Assembly (NCBI GenBank): GCA_010029175.1 | Contig: RGNC01000054.1 | Location: forward strand, 1-12,030 | Reading direction: 5' to 3' | From: Synechococcaceae bacterium WB8_1B_136 | GTDB lineage: Bacteria > Cyanobacteriota > Cyanobacteriia > PCC-6307 > Cyanobiaceae | DNA length: 12,030 bases | Shown here: piece by piece, positions 6,521-12,030 of the stretch | Position numbering within the stretch: the stretch's first letter is position 1 | Layout of the letters: each line of letters starts with the position of its first letter | The notes under the pieces: model-generated | Database searches by the model: none | What the model was told of the DNA's origin: nothing | Seen by the model: only the letters and a program-made list of their open reading frames with translations | Made by a program: the position numbers and the translations under genes

Positions 6521-7123
6521 TCAGGGAATCGAGCGCACGTCGGCGCGGTTGAAGCCCTTCTCGCTCAGGCCCTCCCGCAGCTTGTCCTCATCGGTGACGC
6601 GATCGACGAACAGCACCCCGTTGAGGTGATCCATCTCGTGCTGGATGCAGCGGGCCATCAGCCCGTCGGCCTTCAGCTTCTTGGGCCGGCCCATCTCATC
6701 GCGGTAGCTCACCTCCACCACGCTCGGACGCACCACATCCAGGTAGACGCCGGGGATGCTGAGGCAGCCCTCTTCATAGGTGCAGATCGTGCCGCCCACG
6801 GCGGTGATCTCCGGGTTGATCAGCACCAGCGGCGGGCTGTTGGGATCCTCGATCTCCAGATCGATCACCAGCAGCTGCTGATGCACGCCGATCTGGGGAG
6901 CGGCCAGGCCGATGCCACGGGCCGCATACATGCTCACGAGCATGTCGCGGGCCAGGTTGCGCACCGCTTGATCCACCTTGCCGATGCGCCTGGCGGGAGT
7001 GCGCAGCACCGCATCCCCTAACTGGTGGATGTCGTACGGGGGGTTCTCGACGGGCTGCTTGGACACCTGCAAACGGCCCGAGAGCTCCGCGGATCGCGCC
7101 AACCTGGCGAAGCTGCTGGCCAA
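6521..7123 (-). CDS. def: Peptide deformylase
   Basis: The enzyme removes the formyl group from the N-terminal methionine of new proteins. All three family motifs are present: GIGLAAPQ (about residues 69-76), EGCLSIP with metal ligand Cys120, and QHEMDH with ligands His162 and His166 and catalytic Glu163. The N-terminal extension before the catalytic core (ASSFARLARSAEL...) is like that of other picocyanobacterial enzymes. I chose the TTG at 7123 because a good Shine-Dalgarno (ggcgagga on the minus strand, 7130-7137) lies seven bases upstream and the resulting start fits the family; this gives 200 residues. A GTG at 7171 would add 16 atypical residues. It leads a minus-strand cluster with the small membrane protein, and is divergent from the S9 peptidase. 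Confidence 0.95.
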   Translation of the reverse strand: MASSFARLARSAELSGRLQVSKQPVENPPYDIHQLGDAVLRTPARRIGKVDQAVRNLARDMLVSMYAARGIGLAAPQIGVHQQLLVIDLEIEDPNSPPLVLINPEITAVGGTICTYEEGCLSIPGVYLDVVRPSVVEVSYRDEMGRPKKLKADGLMARCIQHEMDHLNGVLFVDRVTDEDKLREGLSEKGFNRADVRSIP

Positions 7124-7129
7124 GGCGTG

Positions 7130-7137
7130 TCCTCGCC
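7130..7137 (-). promoter_or_regulatory. Shine-Dalgarno that sets the TTG start of def
   Basis: On the minus strand the sequence ggcgagga is followed by six bases and then TTG at 7123. It is the strongest ribosome-binding site I noticed in the window and favours the TTG start over the upstream GTG at 7171. Confidence 0.55.
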
Positions 7138-7211
7138 GGTGAGTTCCTGGGGGCCATCCTAAGAGCTGCACCGGGCAAGATCCGTTGAGCCATTCCCCTG
7201 CAGGTCAGCCC

Positions 7212-9128
7212 TTGGCAGATCACCAACCCCTGGCGGCAGCGGTGGCGGTCGGCCGTACTCCGGCTCTGCAGGATCCCCACTGGCTGGATGGACGCCTCTA
7301 CTGGCTGGAGCAGCGCCCCCAGGAGCAGGGGCGGACCACGCTGCTGCGGCGGACCGGCCCCGATGCGCCCCCCGAGGAGCTGACCCCCGGCCCCTGGAAC
7401 CTGCGCAGCCGCGTGCACGACTACGGCGGAGGCCCCTGTGCCCTGGGCCACCGCAGCAACGGCGCGGCCGTGGCGGTGTTCGTGCACGACGGCGACCGCA
7501 GCCTCTGGCGACTCGATCTCGATCGCGCAGGCGCCGCGCCGGTGCGCCTGGGGGGCCTCGAAGCCTTCGGCGTGGCCGCCGGAGCCCTCGGCGATGGCCT
7601 GATCGATGCCGGCCGCGACCGCTGGATCGGCGTGCTGGAGGCCGATGGCCGCGACCACCTGGTGGCGCTGTCGCTGGAGGGGGGCGGGGCGGAGCGGATC
7701 CACGCGTCCGCCGACTTCTGCGGCTATCCGGCCCTGAGTGACTCGGGGCGCCACCTGGCCTGGGTGGAATGGCAGCAACCGGCGATGCCGTGGGAGCGCA
7801 GCCAGCTGTGGCTGGGCCAGTTGCAGGCCAGCGGCAGCCTCTCGGCCTGCCGCCCGGTGGCGGGCTCCAACGCCACCAGCCCCCGCGCGATCTCGGTGTT
7901 CCAGCCCATCTGGGCCGGCACCGACCTGGTGGTGGCCAACGACCACAGCGGCTACTGGAATCTTGAGCGGCTCGCCGACGCCGATCTGTTCAGCGCCGAG
8001 CAGCTCAGCCCCGAGCAGCCCACGGATCCCTGGCAATGCCTGCTGCCGATGGAGGCCGACATCGGCATGCCCCAGTGGGTGGCCGGCATGAGCACCCACA
8101 CCTGGGACGGCACCCAGCTGCTGGCCAGCGCTTGCCGGGAGGGGAGCTGGCAGCTGGGGCGGGTGAGCTCGGCGGGGGAGTGGCAGCCCCTGGCCCAGCC
8201 CTTCACCGATCTGGCCGGCCTCTGCGCCGAGCGGGGCCGCCTGGCCTGCATCGCCAGCAACCCCACCACCCCCAGTGGCCTGTTGGAGCTGGAGCTGACC
8301 CACGGCCAGTGGCACCACACCCCGGCGGCCCCCTGCCCGCTGGAGCCCGATGCCATCAGCGTGCCGGAGGTGCTCTGGTTCGCGGGCCACGGCGGCCAGC
8401 GCACCCATGCCTGGTACTACCCGCCAGCGGGCGGAGCCCATCCCCGGGCTCCGCTGCTGGTGAAGGGCCACAGCGGCCCCACCAGCATGGCCCGCACCGG
8501 CCTGAGCCTGGGCATCCAGTACTGGACCTCCCGCGGCTGGGGGGTGGTGGATGTGAACTACGGCGGTTCCACCGGCTTCGGCCGCGCCTATCGGGAGCGG
8601 CTCGATGGGCAGTGGGGCGTGGTGGATGTGGCCGACTGCGCCGCTGCCGCTGAGGCCCTGGTGGCCGCCGGCAAGGCCTGCGCCCAGCGCATCGCCATCG
8701 AGGGGGGCAGCGCCGGGGGCTTCACGGTGCTGGCGGCGCTGTGCTTCACCGAGGTGTTCCGGGCCGGAGCCAGCCGCTATGGCGTGGCCGACCTCAGCGC
8801 CCTGGCGCGAGACACCCATCGCTTCGAGGCCCGCTACCTCGATGGCCTGGTGGGACCGTGGCCCGTCGCAAAGGACACCTACGCGGCCCGCTCCCCCCTG
8901 CAGCATGCCGATCGCATCCGCTGTCCGGTGATCTTTTTCCAGGGCCTCGACGACGTGGTGGTGCCGCCGGAGCAGACCGAACGCATGGCCCTGGCCCTGC
9001 AGGCCAATGGCATCCCGGTGGAGGTGCACCTGTTCCCCGAGGAGGGCCACGGCTTCCGAACCAGTGCCACCCAAATCCAGGTGCTCGAGGCCACCGAGGC
9101 CTTCTTCCGCCGGCATTTCCAGCTGTGA
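7212..9128 (+). CDS. S9 family prolyl oligopeptidase-like serine peptidase
   Basis: With the TTG start at 7212 the protein has 638 residues: an N-terminal beta-propeller region (about 10-380) followed by an alpha/beta-hydrolase domain (about 390-638). The catalytic triad is visible: Ser500 in GGSAGG, Asp580 or Asp581 in GLDDVVVP, and His613 in EEGHGFR. The region before the serine (VDVNYGGSTGFGRAYRERL) is typical of the acylaminoacyl-peptidase/dipeptidyl-peptidase branch of S9. There is no signal peptide, so it should be a cytoplasmic enzyme that trims short peptides. The start is uncertain: TTG at 7185 would add nine residues, but MADHQPLAAAVAVGRTPALQDP resembles known starts better. The last four bases overlap the gltS-like start (GTGA), so the two are translationally coupled. 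Family assignment is firm; the peptide specificity is not known. Confidence 0.92.
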   Translation: MADHQPLAAAVAVGRTPALQDPHWLDGRLYWLEQRPQEQGRTTLLRRTGPDAPPEELTPGPWNLRSRVHDYGGGPCALGHRSNGAAVAVFVHDGDRSLWRLDLDRAGAAPVRLGGLEAFGVAAGALGDGLIDAGRDRWIGVLEADGRDHLVALSLEGGGAERIHASADFCGYPALSDSGRHLAWVEWQQPAMPWERSQLWLGQLQASGSLSACRPVAGSNATSPRAISVFQPIWAGTDLVVANDHSGYWNLERLADADLFSAEQLSPEQPTDPWQCLLPMEADIGMPQWVAGMSTHTWDGTQLLASACREGSWQLGRVSSAGEWQPLAQPFTDLAGLCAERGRLACIASNPTTPSGLLELELTHGQWHHTPAAPCPLEPDAISVPEVLWFAGHGGQRTHAWYYPPAGGAHPRAPLLVKGHSGPTSMARTGLSLGIQYWTSRGWGVVDVNYGGSTGFGRAYRERLDGQWGVVDVADCAAAAEALVAAGKACAQRIAIEGGSAGGFTVLAALCFTEVFRAGASRYGVADLSALARDTHRFEARYLDGLVGPWPVAKDTYAARSPLQHADRIRCPVIFFQGLDDVVVPPEQTERMALALQANGIPVEVHLFPEEGHGFRTSATQIQVLEATEAFFRRHFQL

Positions 9129-10402
9129 ATGCACCGTTCTGGCTGGCTCTGGCCATGGCGGCCCTGGGGCTGATCCTGGCGCTGGGCCGCTGGATCGGCA
9201 GGCGGCTGCAGCTGCGGCTCTGGGGCATCCCCGAGGCCCTGGTGGCCGGACTGCTGGGCCTGCTGCTGGCACCGGCGGGACCACTGCCGCTACTGCCCCC
9301 GGCCGTGATGGAGCTCTGGGCCAACCTGCCGCTGGTGCTGCTCACCCTGGTGTTCGGCGCGCTGCTGCTGGGCAAGCCGCTGCCGAAACTGCAGGGCCTG
9401 TGGCGACCGGTGTCCGGCCAGGTGTGCCTGGCCCTGGTGCTGGCCTTCGGCCAGTTCGTGGTGGGCGGGCTGGCGGTGCTGCTGGTGCTGCAGCCCTGGC
9501 TGGGGGTGAGCCCGGTGATGGCCTGCCTGATCGAGGTGGCCTATGAGGGCGGCCACGGCTCCGCCGCCGCCATGGGCCCGAGCTACGCGGCGCTGGGCTT
9601 TCCCGGCGGGCTCGACCTGGGCCTGGCCATGGCCACCGTGGGGCTGCTGTCGTCGACGCTGGCGGGGGGACTGCTGGTGGTGCTGGGCCGCCGGCGGGGC
9701 TGGCTGCTGGAGACGGCAGCCGCCACCTCAACCGATCCCCCGACAGTGGTGCCCGGTGGGGGCATCGGTGGAAACAACCGCGGCCGCAGTGCCCTGCAGA
9801 CCGCCGCCGCCTGGGCGGTGAATCTGGCCCTGGTGGTGGACGCCCTGCCGGTGTTTCCCCTGGCCATCGTGGGCTCGCTGCTGGTGCGCTGGCTGCTGGA
9901 GCAAACGGGCTGCAGCCACTGGGCGGAGCCAGCCATCCAGAGCGAAGTGGGCACCCTGTCGGCCGACCTGCTGATCACGGCCGCCACCGCCGGGCTGAAT
10001 CTGGCGTTGCTGCAGCACGACTGGTTGCCGCTCTCGGTGCTGGCGGCGGCCGGACTGGCCTGGAACCTGGGGATCACCCTGGCGCTGGCGCCACGGCTGT
10101 TGCCCGCGGACTGGTTCGAGCGGGCCGTGATCGAGTTCGGCCAGGCCACCGGCGTGGCCGCCAGCGGCCTGCTGCTGCTGCGCATGGCCGACCCCGACGA
10201 CCGCAGCGAGGCCCTGCCGGCCTTCTCGATCAAGCAGCTGCTGCTGCAGCCATTCCTGGCGGGCGGTGTGGTCACGGTGGTGGCCCCGCTGGCGATCAAC
10301 AGTTGGGGACTGCCCATCTGGACCGGCCTCTGCCTGGTTGCGGTGCTGCTGGCCAGCGGCGGCGGCCTGCTGCTGGCCCGGCTTCAGCCCGCCGCGCCGT
10401 AG
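9125..10402 (+). CDS. gltS: GltS-type sodium/glutamate symporter (ESS family)
   Basis: This 425-residue, very hydrophobic protein has about ten to twelve membrane helices in two halves joined by a polar loop (about residues 185-220, rich in Gly/Thr/Pro/Arg). The first half carries EVAYEGGHGSAAAMG (from about 137) and the second IEFGQATGVAASGLLLLRMADPD (from about 335). These are the paired re-entrant-loop signatures of the ESS family, which takes up glutamate with Na+. The GTG start at 9125 overlaps the peptidase stop by four bases; there is no separate Shine-Dalgarno, which fits coupled translation. The C-terminal coding end overlaps the convergent aldolase gene by 19 bases. The family is clear; glutamate as the substrate is inferred from family knowledge, and other acidic substrates are possible. 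Confidence 0.88.
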   Translation: MNAPFWLALAMAALGLILALGRWIGRRLQLRLWGIPEALVAGLLGLLLAPAGPLPLLPPAVMELWANLPLVLLTLVFGALLLGKPLPKLQGLWRPVSGQVCLALVLAFGQFVVGGLAVLLVLQPWLGVSPVMACLIEVAYEGGHGSAAAMGPSYAALGFPGGLDLGLAMATVGLLSSTLAGGLLVVLGRRRGWLLETAAATSTDPPTVVPGGGIGGNNRGRSALQTAAAWAVNLALVVDALPVFPLAIVGSLLVRWLLEQTGCSHWAEPAIQSEVGTLSADLLITAATAGLNLALLQHDWLPLSVLAAAGLAWNLGITLALAPRLLPADWFERAVIEFGQATGVAASGLLLLRMADPDDRSEALPAFSIKQLLLQPFLAGGVVTVVAPLAINSWGLPIWTGLCLVAVLLASGGGLLLARLQPAAP

Positions 10403-11049
10403 AGCAGGGTGCGGAACTGGTGATGCACCTGGGCCATCTGCTCGGCGCTGAGCAGGGGAGGCTCCCCCAACTGCAGCGCCTGCAGATACATCCGCGCCAG
10501 GGTCTCCACCTCAATGGCGATGCGCAGGGCCTGATCGAGGCTGCTGCCCAGGGCCACCTGGCCGTGCTGGGCCAGCAGGCAGGCCAGCCGATCGTGCAGC
10601 GCCTCCACCGCCAGCCGCGAGAGCTCAGCGGTGCCGAAGGTGGCGTAGGCGGCGCAGCGGATGTCGTCGCCGCCGGCCACGGCGGTCATGTAGTGGAAGG
10701 GGGGGATGGCGCGGCCGTGGCAGGCCAGCGCCGTAGCATGGATCGAGTGGCAGTGCAGCACCGCCTGGATCTCGGGCCGACTGGCCAGGATGTCGGCGTG
10801 CAGGCGCCACTCCGAGGAGGGCCGGCGGGATGGCCGGCGGGGCATCCCCGCCTCCAGCGGCCGCCCCTGCAGATCGAGGGCCACCAGATCCTCCGGCTGC
10901 ATCTGCTCGTAGGGCAGGGAGCTGGGGGTGATCAGCATGCCGCCCGGGAGGCGCGCCGACAGGTTGCCGGAGGTGCCCTGGTTGATGCCGCTGGCATTCA
11001 TGCGCCGGGCCACGGCCACCAGCTGCAGCCGCAGCTCCGCTTCAGGCAT
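10384..11049 (-). CDS. Class II aldolase, L-fuculose-phosphate aldolase-like (DHAP-shunt type)
   Basis: This 221-residue protein follows E. coli FucA closely along its length: INQGTSGNLSAR, GMLITPSSLPYE, SSEWRLH, HCHSIHATA, HYMTAVAGG, ATFGTAELS and EVETLARMYLQ. Zinc ligands His99, His101 and His162 and catalytic Glu80 fall exactly seven residues after FucA His92, His94, His155 and Glu73, and the HYM tyrosine matches FucA Tyr113. The offset is explained by a seven-residue Arg/Pro/Ser insert just before Glu80. The enzyme should split a ketose 1-phosphate into DHAP and an aldehyde. Because it is coupled to mtnA (8-base overlap, or 14 if ATG 11055 is used), the likely substrate is 5-deoxyribulose 1-phosphate or methylthioribulose 1-phosphate. 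MtnB, a dehydratase of the same superfamily, is the main alternative but fits the sequence less well. The gene converges with gltS. Confidence 0.87.
   Translation of the reverse strand: MPEAELRLQLVAVARRMNASGINQGTSGNLSARLPGGMLITPSSLPYEQMQPEDLVALDLQGRPLEAGMPRRPSRRPSSEWRLHADILASRPEIQAVLHCHSIHATALACHGRAIPPFHYMTAVAGGDDIRCAAYATFGTAELSRLAVEALHDRLACLLAQHGQVALGSSLDQALRIAIEVETLARMYLQALQLGEPPLLSAEQMAQVHHQFRTLLYGAAG
10820..10843. repeat. 12-bp tandem duplication inside the aldolase gene
   Basis: The units ggccggcgggat (10820-10831) and ggccggcggggc (10832-10843) match at 10 of 12 positions. They keep the frame and give a doubled RRPS motif just before the metal-site Glu80, a position where E. coli FucA has no insert. 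Confidence 0.8.
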
Positions 11050-12030
11050 CGCCATAGAGCCCCCGCAGCCCGTTCTCACTGGCGTCCGCCACGCCCCGCT
11101 CGGTGATCAGGGCCGTCACCAGCCGGGCGGGGGTCACATCGAAGGCGGGGTTGAAACCCGCGCTGCCATTGGGGCTGAGCTGCACGCTGGCGATCGAGCC
11201 GGCGGCCGGCCCCTCCGTGACGCGCCCCTGAATCCGGGTCACCTCCTCGGCGCTGCGGGCCTCAATCGGGATCTCGGCCACGCCGTCGGCGATGGTCCAG
11301 TCGATGGTGGAGGCGGGCAGGGCCACATAGAAGGGCACACCGTTGTCGTGGGCGGCCAGGGCCTTGAGGTAGGTGCCGATCTTGTTGCACACATCGCCCG
11401 TGCGGGTGGTGCGGTCGGTGCCCACGATCACCACATCCACCTGGCCGTGCTGCATCAGATGGCCGCCGGCGTTGTCCACGATCACGGTGTGGGGCACGCC
11501 CTCGCGGCCCAGCTCGTAGGCCGTGAGCGAGGCCCCCTGGTTGCGGGGCCGGGTCTCATCCACCCACACGTGGATGTTGAGACCAGCGCGGTGGGCCTTG
11601 TAGATCGGCGCCAGGGCCGTGCCCCAGTCGACGGTGGCCAGCCAGCCGGCATTACAGTGGGTGAGGACGTTGAAGGGCTCCTGTTGGCGCTCCGCCGGCC
11701 GGGCCGCCGCCAGCTGCTGAAAGATCGCCAGGCCGTGCTCGCCGATGGCCTCGCACATGGCCACATCCTCATCGGCGATGGCCGCCGCCTCCGCTTCGGC
11801 CGCCGCGGCCCGCTGCTCCGGAGGCAAGGGCTGCACCTTGGCCCGCACCCGCTCCAGGGCCCAGCGCAGGTTGATCGCCGTGGGTCGGGTGGAGTTCAGC
11901 TGCTCAAACGCCGCCGCCAGGGCTTCGTCACTGGCGTCCACCTGCAGGGCCAGCATCAAGCCATAGGCGCCCGTCACGCCGATCAACGGGGCGCCCCGCA
12001 CCACCATGGTGCGGATCGCCTCGGCCGCCT
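11042..12030 (-). CDS. mtnA: 5-methylthioribose-1-phosphate / 5-deoxyribose-1-phosphate isomerase (5' end outside window)
   Basis: About 328 C-terminal residues are visible, beginning with AEAIRTMVVRGAPLIG, so only some 20-40 residues are missing. The enzyme isomerises an aldose 1-phosphate to a ketose 1-phosphate. The catalytic cysteine is in LTHCNAG (visible residue 125) and the catalytic aspartate in VGTDR (visible residue 205). Their 80-residue spacing equals that of Cys160 and Asp240 in B. subtilis MtnA. Other conserved blocks are VDETRPRNQG, GDVCNKIGTY, FYVALPASTIDW and NPAFDVTPARL. The active-site neighbourhood GTDRTTRTGDVCNK differs from the usual GADRIAANGDVANK, which suggests a distinct MtnA subgroup. 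The frame continues to the window edge, so the start is not seen. It overlaps the downstream aldolase gene, so the two products probably act in sequence. Confidence 0.93.
   Translation of the reverse strand, partial: AAEAIRTMVVRGAPLIGVTGAYGLMLALQVDASDEALAAAFEQLNSTRPTAINLRWALERVRAKVQPLPPEQRAAAAEAEAAAIADEDVAMCEAIGEHGLAIFQQLAAARPAERQQEPFNVLTHCNAGWLATVDWGTALAPIYKAHRAGLNIHVWVDETRPRNQGASLTAYELGREGVPHTVIVDNAGGHLMQHGQVDVVIVGTDRTTRTGDVCNKIGTYLKALAAHDNGVPFYVALPASTIDWTIADGVAEIPIEARSAEEVTRIQGRVTEGPAAGSIASVQLSPNGSAGFNPAFDVTPARLVTALITERGVADASENGLRGLYGDA

Noticed and set aside
7156..7161. A taggat element upstream of def as a -10 promoter box
   Set aside because: It matches the consensus at four of six bases and has no -35 partner at proper spacing, so I do not annotate it as a promoter.
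8741..9124. Extension of the gltS reading frame far upstream into the peptidase gene
   Set aside because: The upstream residues are Pro/Arg/Gly-rich and lack any membrane or GltS pattern; the GTG at 9125 gives a normal GltS N-terminus.
6774..9284. An 836-codon open frame on the minus strand opposite the S9 peptidase
   Set aside because: It is low-complexity and antisense to a peptidase with an intact catalytic triad, and it overlaps the def gene in another frame. It is a composition artefact.
10384..11049. Calling the aldolase MtnB (methylthioribulose-1-phosphate dehydratase)
   Set aside because: MtnB belongs to the same superfamily and its partner would also be MtnA, but the motif series and residue spacing follow FucA, and no mtnC or mtnD is visible.
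1..12030. Mobile elements, CRISPR arrays, defence or biosynthetic clusters, tRNA or rRNA genes
   Set aside because: I saw no transposase, integrase or Cas proteins, no regularly spaced repeats and no RNA gene signatures; the window is densely packed with ordinary genes.

Overview
The window looks like an ordinary stretch of chromosome from a high-GC picocyanobacterium (Synechococcus/Cyanobium type). Three things point there: a single-helix high-light-inducible (Hli) chlorophyll-binding protein, a DUF3747 secreted protein of the kind known from cyanobacteria, and a ribosomal protein S21 with the arginine-rich tail usual in this group. The DNA is very G+C rich and densely coded. There are no rRNA or tRNA genes, transposases, phage genes or CRISPR arrays, and no gap without a gene exceeds about 110 bases.

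Layout from left to right. (1) Bases 1-1043, plus strand: two short, translationally coupled lipoproteins, each with three TolB-like (PD40/WD40-like) beta-propeller repeats; the first is cut by the window edge. (2) 3631 down to 1057, minus strand: a tight cluster of HIT-family protein, SbmA/BacA-type half ABC transporter and Hli protein. (3) 3736-5310, plus: ComM/YifB AAA+ protein, divergent from the HIT gene. (4) 7123 down to 5390, minus: peptide deformylase, a two-helix small membrane protein, a DUF3747 exported protein and ribosomal protein S21. (5) 7212-10402, plus: an S9-family peptidase overlapping a GltS-type sodium/glutamate symporter by four bases. (6) 12030 down to 10384, minus: mtnA (cut by the window edge) overlapping a FucA-like class II aldolase gene.

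Most of this is housekeeping or common accessory content. The best functional inference is the last pair. MtnA directly coupled to a fuculose-phosphate-type aldolase, rather than to MtnB/C/D, is the signature of the DHAP shunt, which salvages 5'-deoxyadenosine (and possibly methylthioadenosine) to DHAP plus an aldehyde. The catalytic residues of both enzymes are visible at the expected spacing. Other points worth a look are the possible split beta-propeller made by the two lipoproteins, the peptidase-GltS coupling, and four short tandem duplications (12-18 bp), three of them in frame inside coding regions. I did not find convincing evidence of a wholly new system.
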